Assembly (NCBI RefSeq): GCF_900113765.1
Contig: NZ_FOQO01000002.1
Location: 310,001 to 374,000, forward strand
Source of the DNA: Parapedobacter indicus
GTDB taxonomy: Bacteria > Bacteroidota > Bacteroidia > Sphingobacteriales > Sphingobacteriaceae
DNA length: 64,000 bases
Direction of reading: 5' to 3'
Notes under the pieces: model-generated
What the model was told of the DNA's origin: nothing
Seen by the model: the letters and a program-made list of their open reading frames with translations, nothing else
Databases searched by the model: none
Part shown: positions 28,107-37,573 of the stretch, piece after piece
Layout of the letters: each line of letters opens with the position of its first letter
Numbering within the stretch: position 1 is the stretch's first letter
Translations under genes and position numbers: made by a program

Positions 28107-30013
28107 GAATAGCATCTGATTTCAAAGATACGTGCCAATTGATCTCCATGTGTCTGCCGGACGCTGATACGCACGGTGTCGCACGTAACAGGTGAAAACG
28201 TATGGACTCTTTTGCGGAGATAGTTGCCGTCGATGTATTCCTCATGTACGGTTTGTCCGTCCCGTTGTACTGTAATGGTATAGCCTGAAACGGTCTCCGG
28301 CTGCGGCCCACGTACCTGGTTCATATCCAATACAGCTTGCGATGGCGAAATGCGCAGATACCGATGTAAGCCAGTATCAAAGGTACATTCGATGGTACCG
28401 AGGGTTTGCTCGGTATCCCAATGAAGCTCAATCCAAGGCTCACCGGTCATTTCTGCCTGCCAATGATGGGTTTTTCCGTCGGCCACCAGCCGATTATACC
28501 CATCGATGACGTAGGCCGCTTTTCCCTCTGCTGTTTCTGCAGAGGCGCGCACAGAAGCTTTCCGCGCCAGATCCTTTTCGTCGGTATTGACGACGTCCAG
28601 TATCGCTTGGTCCTGCCGCAGCAGTTGTTGCTGAAGGCGCTGCATGTGGCTTTTGTCTCCACTGAGGGATGCAGGGCCGATGCCTGCGGAAATACAGTAG
28701 GCCATGGCTGTACCAATTGCCTGGCCCATGGTGGCACAGGTAGCCATCACGCGGGTGGATGATAACGCGACGTGAGAAACGCTGACGTTGCGACCGGCCA
28801 TAAACAGGTTGGAAAAACTCTTGCTATGCAGTGAACGAAGCGGGATGGAATACGGCCCCTTCAGCCGGATCGCTGTATTGGGTTTTTTGGAAGTGTCGTC
28901 CATGCCGTCGGGCAGGTGGTCATCAAGCGGCCATCCACCGTATGCGACACGGTCTTCAAACGGCTGGGGCGACTGGATGTCCCGCTGGATCATGATGTAG
29001 TCGCCTACGATCCGCCGGCTTTCTCGTTTCCCGGGTATCATACCAAACCAAGAAAGAGACCAATTGGCCGAATCGGGGTGGTCGCCTGAGTTCTTGATAT
29101 AATCCCATACGCCGAACATGACGGCCATCAGTTCGTCACGAAGACGCTGACCATCGTTCAGAATATCTTTAACAATATCCACTTTGCCACCCAGCTCTAG
29201 CCACCAATATCCATAATCGTAGGCATCGATGCGACGATGCATGAAATCTTTGAATGTGTATTTCCTCGCCCATGAGGGCGCAACGAATGGCATAGGGCGA
29301 TCGTGCTTACGGGCCTGAAACATCAAACTGCTGCCCATATTGACCTCATCGGCTTGATCCTGCCCAAGTGATTCGTTCCACTGCGATTTAGCTTCCCGCC
29401 CACGCATGAATTCTGCACCAGCCAAGGCAGCCAGTGTTGCATCGCCGGTGCAGTCAGCAAAATAGCTGGCTGAGATCTCATACAATTCTTCCGTTTGCGA
29501 GCAGTACGCCCTGATCAACTGGATTTGGTCATCCTGGCTCTCCACATCAAACAGCATCGTATCTAGCAGCAAGGTGATGTTTTTTTCGGAATGTACTTTA
29601 TCGTACAGAACATAGTCAAACATTTCGTAGCAAACCTGCGGATTAGTGACGGCCTCGGTGAGCACCAGTTCTTCAAGGATGCCCGTTTCACGCCAAACCT
29701 GTTGCAGTGTACTTGCACCGGAAATGTGCATCCGGATCTCGCTACTGGCATTGCCGCCAAGACGTGAGCGGTTTTGTATGAGAATCACTTTTGCTCCATT
29801 CCTTGCAGCCGCGAGGGCTGCACATACGCCGGACATTCCTCCGCCAGCAATAAGGATATCGGTTTTTAATAAACGCTTTGCAAATACATCTGCATTGCGT
29901 TTAATATCCTGGAGATCGACCTCTCCGGAGGTAAAGGCAAAACCGGGATTCGTAACCAGCAACCCTGATCCCAGTCCTACATGCTTAAGAAATTTACGCC
30001 TGTTGTTCTTCAT
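28103..30013 (-). CDS. Tat-exported FAD-dependent oxidoreductase with C-terminal discoidin-like domain (PUL-C)
   Basis: 636 residues. The N-terminus carries a twin-arginine motif (NRRKFLK, residues 4-10), so the protein is probably exported folded with FAD bound. The FAD_oxidored-type domain shows Rossmann motif IAGGGMSG (55-62), LGGNASSEIRMH (85-96), the fingerprint YFADCTGDATLAALAG and NLFMAGRNVS. The last 130 residues form a beta-sandwich resembling F5/8-type (discoidin) carbohydrate-binding domains (WIELHWDTEQTLGTIECTF). The gene follows susD by 45 bp and is translationally coupled to the DAVTGAT protein. Substrate unknown; oxidation of a sugar or glycoside is an inference from context. 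Confidence 0.85.
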   Translation of the reverse strand: MKNNRRKFLKHVGLGSGLLVTNPGFAFTSGEVDLQDIKRNADVFAKRLLKTDILIAGGGMSGVCAALAAARNGAKVILIQNRSRLGGNASSEIRMHISGASTLQQVWRETGILEELVLTEAVTNPQVCYEMFDYVLYDKVHSEKNITLLLDTMLFDVESQDDQIQLIRAYCSQTEELYEISASYFADCTGDATLAALAGAEFMRGREAKSQWNESLGQDQADEVNMGSSLMFQARKHDRPMPFVAPSWARKYTFKDFMHRRIDAYDYGYWWLELGGKVDIVKDILNDGQRLRDELMAVMFGVWDYIKNSGDHPDSANWSLSWFGMIPGKRESRRIVGDYIMIQRDIQSPQPFEDRVAYGGWPLDDHLPDGMDDTSKKPNTAIRLKGPYSIPLRSLHSKSFSNLFMAGRNVSVSHVALSSTRVMATCATMGQAIGTAMAYCISAGIGPASLSGDKSHMQRLQQQLLRQDQAILDVVNTDEKDLARKASVRASAETAEGKAAYVIDGYNRLVADGKTHHWQAEMTGEPWIELHWDTEQTLGTIECTFDTGLHRYLRISPSQAVLDMNQVRGPQPETVSGYTITVQRDGQTVHEEYIDGNYLRKRVHTFSPVTCDTVRISVRQTHGDQLARIFEIRCYS

Positions 30014-30058
30014 CTGTCTATTTTTATTAACGATTTATTCAAAAATAATTGTATCCGG

Positions 30059-31540
30059 TTAATCCCACAAAGGATTCTGGGTAATCAATGGATTGGCATT
30101 GATCTCGTCCTGCGGAATCGGAAAGTATTGGTGCTTCTGTTCGACGGGGCGGGACGGGTACACGTCATTCACGGCACCGGGGATTACAGACATGAATTTA
30201 CCGGTACGAGTAAGATCATACCAACGATCTCCTTCTCCGTACAACTCCCAGGACCGCTCCCGAAGAATGATGTCTTCATCCACAACGGCCAGATCGAAAG
30301 CCGATGGTACATCTAGGGCTACACCAAATGCACGTCTACGAACCACATTGAGGTATTGCAACGCTTTCGATGTATTTTCCAATCGAAAGGCGGCTTCGGC
30401 TGCAATCAGATAAATGTCGGCTAGCCGCAGGATGGGAATGTTGCAACTTGGACCGTTTTGCAAGGGGTCTTGATATTTTTTAACTAAAACGGCCTTCGGA
30501 GTAACGGGTGTGATGTTTTTTTGAGCAACCACTTTTCCTTCTTTGTCGACGTAATTGGTATCGAGCAATTTCCGCCGGTTATCCCTAGCATCGAAGGAAT
30601 CAAAAAAAGCCTGATAGGCAAAGACGGATCCGAAGGTGGTTTTGGCATATTCAGGTGCGGAACTGCCGGGAGGACCGAGTAAACTCGGAAAGCTTGTGGC
30701 ACGTCCGGGAGCCAGGTAATCGCCTTCAAAGGCCCAGATGTTTTCAATCCGGGCTGCTTCCTCATCTGCGATGGTAAAGACCTTGGTTACGTCGGGCATG
30801 AGTGCGTAAGCCCCCGATTGTATAACCGCTTCGGCTTTGGCAAGAGCTACCTGCCAATCTTCATTATACAGTGCGGCTTTTGCATAGAGCGCATCGACCG
30901 CTTCGCGTGAAGGCCGCCCTGCCTCTACCTGCGGAAAAGACGGGAATCCCGCCTTGGCGGCTTCCTCCAGATCCTGGTAAATTTGCTGGTAAACATCGGC
31001 TTTGGGACTATTGCCAACAATAGCATCCTGCTCGGTAATACTGGGCTTGGTCTTTACCGGAATATCGCCGAAATTTTTTGTCAGCATCCAGTGATAAAAG
31101 GCGCGCAAGAAGCGCGCTTCACCGATGATCTGGCCTTTCCGTACCTCCTCCATGGTGGCACCCGGCACTTTTTCGATCACCCAATTACAGCTTTCAATGC
31201 CCTTATAGCAGAATTCCCAAATCGACTGCGGCGACTCGGTTACACGGCCAGCGGTTTTTAACGCCGTATAGTTCGCGTCATAGGAAAACTGGGTAAGGGT
31301 ATTACGTCCAACTACCGCCCGGGGATAAAGCTGATCGGCGCTTGATTCCGGAACGAGCAGCATAACGGGTACGCCGCTTAGGTCAGCAACCGATGCATAT
31401 GCCGCAAACAGTGCTTTTTCCGCATCGGATGCGTTTTGATAAAAGTTTTCCGTATATATGGACGAATAGACGGTTTCATCCATTTTCTGGCAGGAAGCCA
31501 TCAGGACGGATAGGGTCAGGGTAATAATTAGTTTCTTCAT
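30059..31540 (-). CDS. SusD/RagB-family surface lipoprotein (PUL-C)
   Basis: 493 residues, lipobox SVLMASC near residue 16. Family features: GEARFLRAFYHWMLTKNFG, LYGEGDRWYDLTRTG, and YFPIPQDEINANPLITQNPLWD at the C-terminus. Start at 31540 because it opens the lipoprotein signal. The 92-bp spacer to susC is much longer than in the other pairs here and is filled by a tandem repeat. Confidence 0.95.
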   Translation of the reverse strand: MKKLIITLTLSVLMASCQKMDETVYSSIYTENFYQNASDAEKALFAAYASVADLSGVPVMLLVPESSADQLYPRAVVGRNTLTQFSYDANYTALKTAGRVTESPQSIWEFCYKGIESCNWVIEKVPGATMEEVRKGQIIGEARFLRAFYHWMLTKNFGDIPVKTKPSITEQDAIVGNSPKADVYQQIYQDLEEAAKAGFPSFPQVEAGRPSREAVDALYAKAALYNEDWQVALAKAEAVIQSGAYALMPDVTKVFTIADEEAARIENIWAFEGDYLAPGRATSFPSLLGPPGSSAPEYAKTTFGSVFAYQAFFDSFDARDNRRKLLDTNYVDKEGKVVAQKNITPVTPKAVLVKKYQDPLQNGPSCNIPILRLADIYLIAAEAAFRLENTSKALQYLNVVRRRAFGVALDVPSAFDLAVVDEDIILRERSWELYGEGDRWYDLTRTGKFMSVIPGAVNDVYPSRPVEQKHQYFPIPQDEINANPLITQNPLWD

Positions 31541-31572
31541 TTGAATAATTATTAATTTTTTGTCTATTTTTT

Positions 31573-31628
31573 TCGGTATCAATGAATGTCTCTCGGTATC
31601 AATGAATGTCTCTCGGTATCAATGAATG
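31573..31628. repeat. 20-bp tandem repeat, about 2.8 copies, between susC and susD of PUL-C
   Basis: TCGGTATCAATGAATG occurs at 31573-31588, 31593-31608 and 31613-31628, each copy separated by TCTC, giving a perfect 20-bp period. It lies entirely in the intercistronic spacer. On the transcript it would be part of the leader of the susD message. Confidence 0.95.
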
Positions 31629-31632
31629 CTGA

Positions 31633-34600
31633 TTAAAAAGACAACTGAATTCCGGCGAGGAACGAACGTGCCTGCGGATATACTGTATTGTCAACGCCGA
31701 TAATCCTATTGTCTCCGGCATACGAATTGACTTCGGGATCGTATCCACTGTATCCGGTGATGGTAAACAGGTTATTGGCACTAAGATAAACACGTAGGCT
31801 ACTGATTTTACCTAGTTCAGTAAGCGTATATCCCAGCGTAACGTTCTTGCAGCGGATAAATGATCCATCTTCAATAAATGTGTCGCTGACGGGAAGACGC
31901 CCACCCTGAAGCGCACTGGCATATTGATTGGACGGGTTGGTGGGTGTCCACCGGTCTTCCATCACTTTTAGCAAGTTCTGCAGGCCAAAGGGATTTTCAA
32001 AACGATACCGACTGAAGTTAAAGAGGTCATTCCCCTGGACACCGGATAGGAAAGCACTGAAGTCGAAATGCTTGTACGACAGGTTGGTTGAGAATCCGAA
32101 GATGAATTTCGGATTCGGATTCCCGGTAATTACCTGATCGGCGGAATTGATCTGACCATCCTGATTCATATCGCGTATCTTGTGTCCACCTACGCGGCCG
32201 TCATAGCCCGGCAAAATCTCGTCACCCGGCTGATTGATACCGTCAAATACGTACGTTTTAAAAGATCCCAGTGGCTCCCCTTCTTTTAAGATGCTATAGG
32301 TATTTACAAAACGTTCGGTGGTAATTCCTCCATCCAGACTCAGCACCTTGTTCTTGTTAATGGAGAGGTTGGCCGACATATCCCATTTGAAATCACCGTC
32401 GAAGAGAATGGCATTCCCGGCCAATTCAATTCCCTTGTTCTCAAGCGACGCAAAATTACCGGTAATGTTGGGATAACCCGACGAAAGCGGCAGGGCTTTA
32501 ACGTACAACAGGTCATCGGTTCGTTTGTGATACACATCGAAGGTAAAGTTATAACGTCCTTGGCCCAGGCCGATGTCCATGCCGATGTTGCTTTGGGTGG
32601 ATCGTTCCCAGCGGAGATCAGGATTAGCGATACCCGACGGCTTGATCCCGTTGTTGAAAATATGGGTGATTACATACCCTCCCCCTGCTGCGACGGTATT
32701 AAGCGACTGGTATGCACCAATGGCTCCCGCGTTACCGGTGACGCCGTAACTTGCACGCAGCTTAAGGTCGGAAAAAACGGTACTGTTCTTTAAAAAATCC
32801 TCCTCAATTAACCGCCATGCACCCGATACCGCAGGAAAGAATCCATATTTGTTGTTCTTACCGAACTTGCTCGAACCATCGATACGCGCCGTGACATCCA
32901 GAAAAAAGCGGTCGCCGTAACCGTAATTGATCCGGCCCATATACGAAACAAGTTGCGCTTTGGAGCGATCGCTGCTAGCATCAAAGTTCTGCGCGAGTTG
33001 CAGGGCCTCGTTCAGCGTGGCATCATTAGGAAAACCAAAGCCTTTACTGAAAGCCCTATTCATCATTTCTACTTGGGCGGCATAAAGGCCGGTAAATTTC
33101 AGTCGATGCTGGTCGGCGAAAGACGTGTTATAAGTGACAACACTTTCATGCAGCAACGTCGTATTATGCACATTGGTTTTTTCACCGGATCCCGAGCGGT
33201 CATCCCGGTCGGCGATACTGATGATAGAAAGCGGTGAATAGTAGTCGCGTAAATCATGGCCAATGTCTACAATGAAAGAGGCTTTGTACGTCAGACCTTC
33301 CAAAATCGTTGCTTCGCCGTAAAAGTTGCCAAGCGTCCGGTTGATGGTGTTACGCTCCAGGATCTCAGCCAAGCCAAGTGGGTTAAAGACTTCCCGGTAC
33401 CGGCCCTGCGCCTGCTCGCCAAACGGGTAAAGCGTGCCATCTTCGCGGTAGGGTTCCATTGTCGGCGGAGCACTGATAGCCGCTCCGAGGATATTGGCAG
33501 TCACCGATTCCGTAGTACCGCCGGTTTGAATACCGCGATTGATGTTGTTGCTGGCCAAAATGTTGGCACCGATCTTAATCGACGGATTGATGGTGTGGTC
33601 CAGATTAAGGCGGACAGCATAGCGTTTGAAATTGGATTTGATGATGATGCCATCCTGATCGAAATAGTTGGCAGAAAGTGCAAAAAGGGTCTTTTCAGAG
33701 CCACCGCTAATGGACAGCTGGTGATTTTGTATGGGTGCATCCCGAAAGATCAGACGCTGCCAGTTCACACCTTCGCCTAAGGAGGCGGGATCGGGATAAA
33801 AGTTATTTTTAAACGTTTCGTTTTCCAGTTCGGCAAATTGCTGCGCGTTCAGTACAGGGAGCATCTTAGTGACTCGCTGCGAGCCGTAATAACTGTCAAA
33901 TACGACACGGGTGGGACCTGACTTCCCGCGCTTGGTAGTAATCAAGACCACTCCGTTCGCTGCCCGCGCTCCATAAATAGCTGTAGAGGAGGCGTCTTTT
34001 AATACCTCTATTGACTCGATATCGCCCGGGTTAATGGTGGATAAAGGACTGACAGCCTTGATACCTCCACCGTTAGAAATCTGCACGCCATCCACGATAT
34101 AGAGAGGTTCTGATGTCCCCTGTATGGAGTTAGTGCCCCGTATCCGAACGCTGATATTCCCACCTGGAGCACCTGAATTTTGGGTGATCTGCACACCGGG
34201 GACACGCGCCTGCATACCCTGTGCCAGGTTAGCGACCGGAGTTTGGTTGATCTCGCTGCTACTTACGGAGGCAATGGATCCGGTTGTCTCGATCTTACGC
34301 TGGGTACCGTATCCGACGATGACGACCTCGTTAAGCGACGACTGTTCCTCCTGCATGCTGATGGAGACGGTTTTGCCGGAACCATCTACCGATACTTTTC
34401 GTGGAACGAAACCGATGTACGTGAATACCAACGTTCCTTTGCCACCCGGAACTTCCAGTTGATACCGGCCATCGGCGTCAGTTACCGTACCTGTGTTTGT
34501 TCCTGCGAGCTTTACACTGACACCAGCAAGTGGTTGTCCGTCCGCATCGGTAACGATGCCGCTTACCGGTTGCTGGGGAGGGATTTCTTCTGTAGTCACG

Positions 34601-34980
34601 TTGTTGCCCCGTGATGTGGGGTCTATCTTAATTAAGATGGTTTGGGCATTGAGCTGGTAGATGAGCGAGCTTGGGGTTAGTACGCTATTGAGGAACTCAT
34701 TCAGCGGCATATGATCGGCTTGTATAGTAATGCGTTCTGCCCGCTCAACCAGCCGGTCGTTGTATACAACCGAGTAACCGGTTTGCTTTTTCACCTCGTC
34801 CAATACGTCCCGTAGTGGCTTCCTATAAGCCTGGAGGCTTACGGTCTGCGATAAAGAGGAGGCACTGAGATGCAGGCTCCCAACCAATAACAGCAGGGTT
34901 GTTATCCTCATAATTAAGTATAATTGATCTATAAATGGCTGCCTGTAGGATGCGTAGCAGCCCGATTCGCATTTTTTCAT
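31633..34980 (-). CDS. SusC/RagA-family TonB-dependent transporter with STN domain (PUL-C)
   Basis: 1115 residues. Long signal region, then STN domain (about 45-120; VSLQAYRKPLRDVLDEVKKQ), carboxypeptidase-like domain (GIVTDADGQPLAGVSVKLAG), LNEVVIVGYG, plug with LKDASSTAIYGARAANGVV, and a barrel ending AGIQLSF. It pairs with the SusD that follows and signals to the FecR encoded upstream. Met24 (34911) is an alternative start, since the first 23 residues are not typical signal sequence. Such extended N-termini are frequent in SusC proteins of this group. Confidence 0.95.
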   Translation of the reverse strand: MKKCESGCYASYRQPFIDQLYLIMRITTLLLLVGSLHLSASSLSQTVSLQAYRKPLRDVLDEVKKQTGYSVVYNDRLVERAERITIQADHMPLNEFLNSVLTPSSLIYQLNAQTILIKIDPTSRGNNVTTEEIPPQQPVSGIVTDADGQPLAGVSVKLAGTNTGTVTDADGRYQLEVPGGKGTLVFTYIGFVPRKVSVDGSGKTVSISMQEEQSSLNEVVIVGYGTQRKIETTGSIASVSSSEINQTPVANLAQGMQARVPGVQITQNSGAPGGNISVRIRGTNSIQGTSEPLYIVDGVQISNGGGIKAVSPLSTINPGDIESIEVLKDASSTAIYGARAANGVVLITTKRGKSGPTRVVFDSYYGSQRVTKMLPVLNAQQFAELENETFKNNFYPDPASLGEGVNWQRLIFRDAPIQNHQLSISGGSEKTLFALSANYFDQDGIIIKSNFKRYAVRLNLDHTINPSIKIGANILASNNINRGIQTGGTTESVTANILGAAISAPPTMEPYREDGTLYPFGEQAQGRYREVFNPLGLAEILERNTINRTLGNFYGEATILEGLTYKASFIVDIGHDLRDYYSPLSIISIADRDDRSGSGEKTNVHNTTLLHESVVTYNTSFADQHRLKFTGLYAAQVEMMNRAFSKGFGFPNDATLNEALQLAQNFDASSDRSKAQLVSYMGRINYGYGDRFFLDVTARIDGSSKFGKNNKYGFFPAVSGAWRLIEEDFLKNSTVFSDLKLRASYGVTGNAGAIGAYQSLNTVAAGGGYVITHIFNNGIKPSGIANPDLRWERSTQSNIGMDIGLGQGRYNFTFDVYHKRTDDLLYVKALPLSSGYPNITGNFASLENKGIELAGNAILFDGDFKWDMSANLSINKNKVLSLDGGITTERFVNTYSILKEGEPLGSFKTYVFDGINQPGDEILPGYDGRVGGHKIRDMNQDGQINSADQVITGNPNPKFIFGFSTNLSYKHFDFSAFLSGVQGNDLFNFSRYRFENPFGLQNLLKVMEDRWTPTNPSNQYASALQGGRLPVSDTFIEDGSFIRCKNVTLGYTLTELGKISSLRVYLSANNLFTITGYSGYDPEVNSYAGDNRIIGVDNTVYPQARSFLAGIQLSF

Positions 34981-35144
34981 TACTTTTGTCTGTTTGGATA
35001 TGTGTAAAAATCCGGTTCTGACCCCGGTGGTGAATACGTCCGAACATGGCAGGGATTGTTTGCAGCAATCCCTGTTTCTGTTTTTGGTTTACTGTAAGTT
35101 ATGTTTTCATAAGCAGTTCGTTTCGTTGTTATATAATCAGTTAA

Positions 35145-36335
35145 TTAGTTAAATACGAGGGTACGACCCTGCGTAGCGAAGCGGATATCCGATCCGATCA
35201 GAAAGTCCAATACCGTCTCCAGCGGCATGTCTCTGTTCAGTTCGCCGCTGAACGTTTCGTTGGGAATAGCACCGCGATAAGCAACTTCAATATCATACCA
35301 CCGTGCCAATTGCCTCATCATTTGGGCGAAAGGAGTTTTTCTAAAATAGAATTTTCCATCTTTCCATGCGGTAGCTGCCGCTATATCCACTCGTTGTTTC
35401 CGTAATGTTCCATCCGGAACGAGCAGGGTTGCTTCACCCGGAGCTAAGACAGCGGAGGTCACCGTGTTAGCCGCTTCACCTATATAATCAACCCTGACGG
35501 CGCCCGAAACGAGTGTAGTCGTCATTTCCAACTCATCGGCATATGCCATGATATTGAAAGTAGTGCCCAATACCGTTGTCGACTGGTGGGCGGATTTCAC
35601 CACGAAAGGCTGGTTATGGCTATGGCTGACCTCAAAATAGGCCTCTCCTTCAAGCTCAACCTCACGAAAATTGTCGTTAAATTTTGGCGGATAACGGAGC
35701 GTTGAAGCCGAGTTGAGCCATACCCGCGTTCCATCCGATAACGTAAGTTGGTATTGGCCTCCTTTTGGTACCGACAATGTATAGTGGTTGATGACGGCTT
35801 GGTCCTTTGCAGACGGTTGCTCATTTAAAGACACCAGGCTGCCATCCCCATAAGCTACCTGCCCGGTAAGCCCCATGACAATGCCGTCCTTTGCGGTGCT
35901 GAGGTCAACGGACCGGCCATCGGAAAGTACAAGGGTCGCTTTATTGCCACCAGGTGTGATCACCTGCTGTGCAAGATTGGCTTCTTCCTTAGTAGGTATT
36001 GACACTTGGCGCCAGAACCACCAACCCGCGAGAGATAACAGCAGGACAGCTGCTGCCACCCCCATGAAAAGTCGTCGATTCGAGGTGATCGGCTGATGCA
36101 CTGAGGAGGAAGACAGGTTCAGTCTTTTATGTAATGCGCGACGTAGCTGTTCAGATTCCGCGCGATCCAATGCAGGGATTGGATCGCCCAAATCTCTTTG
36201 ATAGTGCTCAAAGACGAGGGCTTCCAGGTCTTTTCCATCGTATTCGGCAAGATAATGGCGTAGCCATTCCTTATCCTGTTCGTCCCATTCCGACGCTTGC
36301 AAAAGTTGCCGCAATCGCTGCTTTTGGTTTTCCAA
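35145..36335 (-). CDS. FecR-family anti-sigma factor (PUL-C), TTG start
   Basis: 396 residues: cytoplasmic N-terminal region (LLQASEWDEQDKEWLRHYL), one membrane helix (LFMGVAAAVLLLSLAGWWFW, about 89-108), periplasmic FecR domain (GQYQLTLSDGTRVWLNSAS, EGEAYFEVSHSHNQPF) and a DUF4974 end (ARWYDIEVAYRGAIPNETF). The only start that preserves the N-terminal anti-sigma region is a TTG at 36335; the next in-frame ATG is near residue 90. It lies 86 bp downstream of the sigma gene. Confidence 0.92.
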   Translation of the reverse strand: MENQKQRLRQLLQASEWDEQDKEWLRHYLAEYDGKDLEALVFEHYQRDLGDPIPALDRAESEQLRRALHKRLNLSSSSVHQPITSNRRLFMGVAAAVLLLSLAGWWFWRQVSIPTKEEANLAQQVITPGGNKATLVLSDGRSVDLSTAKDGIVMGLTGQVAYGDGSLVSLNEQPSAKDQAVINHYTLSVPKGGQYQLTLSDGTRVWLNSASTLRYPPKFNDNFREVELEGEAYFEVSHSHNQPFVVKSAHQSTTVLGTTFNIMAYADELEMTTTLVSGAVRVDYIGEAANTVTSAVLAPGEATLLVPDGTLRKQRVDIAAATAWKDGKFYFRKTPFAQMMRQLARWYDIEVAYRGAIPNETFSGELNRDMPLETVLDFLIGSDIRFATQGRTLVFN

Positions 36336-36421
36336 TGCTGTTTTTATGGTAAATACGCACCCAAGGAGAAAACGGGGGGGTAGAGGACGTATTTATTTTA
36401 AATTGTTGTCGGCCACCGAAT

Positions 36422-37009
36422 TCACAGCAGAAAACACCGAAGGAGCAGGATGACAGTAATATATCCGGAAACATCGGGATGTGTGCGGATAAACTCCTTG
36501 ATGCTAGTAACGGCGCTACTGAGGTATTCTTTGACGGTATGTCTGGAGAGCCCCATAACCGATGCGGTTTCGTCATACGTCTTACCTTCGAGCTTACAGA
36601 GCGTAAATACCCGCCTTTTCTGCGTAGAAAGCCGTGCCATAGCTGAATTTAACAACCTAACTTGGTATTCGTATTGGTCTGATTGATGATGCTCGATTTC
36701 GAAAGGAAAATCTTGTAATGCAGCCTCTTCCCGTTGCTTTTTACGTAGGTAACTGATGCTGTTCCGATAACTGACCTGAAATAACCAACCACTTACGGAT
36801 TGATTAGGGTCCAGCTTGTCCCGATTTTGCCAAAGCGCCACAAAGGTGTCCTGTAAAATATCTGCAGCAACCTGATTATTTCGGACCAGTCGAAAAATAT
36901 TTTTATAAAGTGCCTGGTGATAACGATCGAACAGTGCATCAAAAGCCAAGTTGGCACCCGTCTTCATTATTACAATAAGCTTTTGATCATCCAAGGAACC
37001 GCTCTTCAT
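36422..37009 (-). CDS. ECF-type RNA polymerase sigma factor (PUL-C)
   Basis: 195 residues with region 2 (FDALFDRYHQALYKNIFRLV... AADILQDTFVALWQNRD) and region 4 (KTYDETASVMGLSRHTVKEYL). The C-terminus is hydrophobic (YITVILLLRCFLL). Controls PUL-C under the FecR encoded downstream. The upstream 182 bp are shared with the divergent GroES-like gene; a near-match -7 (GAAGTTTG, minus strand, around 37066-37073) is one base from consensus. Confidence 0.93.
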   Translation of the reverse strand: MKSGSLDDQKLIVIMKTGANLAFDALFDRYHQALYKNIFRLVRNNQVAADILQDTFVALWQNRDKLDPNQSVSGWLFQVSYRNSISYLRKKQREEAALQDFPFEIEHHQSDQYEYQVRLLNSAMARLSTQKRRVFTLCKLEGKTYDETASVMGLSRHTVKEYLSSAVTSIKEFIRTHPDVSGYITVILLLRCFLL

Positions 37010-37191
37010 ATCAGGAATCGCAAAACACTAAAATTGCGGACAGTTTATAATTTATTCAAGTATACCAAACTTCGGCTCACATTTCCTATAGCTTTATTTA
37101 AGCAACCGTTTGCGTAAAAAAAGAAAATGACATATTGACACGTTGTATCGATCTGCACGGCTTTTGCTAACTAAGCGTAAAAGTTAATTTT

Positions 37192-37572
37192 ATGACCACG
37201 CAAATCACGCAGGATAACAAGCTCAAGAAACTGATTGTTGTGGGCGACCGGATTTTAATAAAGCCAACAACGCCTAATGAACGGACAGCCAGCGGTCTTT
37301 ACCTGCCTCCCGGCGTGCAGGAGAAAGAAAAGGTACAATGGGGATATGTGATGAAAACCGGCCCCGGCTATGCATTGCCGGTGCCTGCTGAAGACGACGA
37401 TGCCTGGAAACCCCAGGAAGAAAAAGTAAAATACATTCCTTTGCAGGTGAAGGAAGGAGATTTGGCTATCTTCCATGTTGGTGCATCTACAGAGATACAA
37501 TATCAGGAAGAGAAATATTTCATCGTACCGCAAAGTGCGATCCTTATGCTGGAGCGTGAAGAAGAATTCTAG
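37192..37572 (+). CDS. GroES/Cpn10-like co-chaperonin paralogue
   Basis: 126 residues against about 95 for canonical GroES. It retains the Cpn10 start (VVGDRILIKPTTP), the mobile-loop signature ERTASGLYLPP that docks into GroEL, and the C-terminal ILMLER. About 25 extra, largely acidic residues (around AEDDDAWKPQEE) sit in the roof region. No groEL is adjacent, so it is probably an accessory copy. The gene is alone on the plus strand; its stop is 1 bp from the stop of the convergent monooxygenase gene. Confidence 0.8.
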   Translation: MTTQITQDNKLKKLIVVGDRILIKPTTPNERTASGLYLPPGVQEKEKVQWGYVMKTGPGYALPVPAEDDDAWKPQEEKVKYIPLQVKEGDLAIFHVGASTEIQYQEEKYFIVPQSAILMLEREEEF

Positions 37573-37573
37573 A

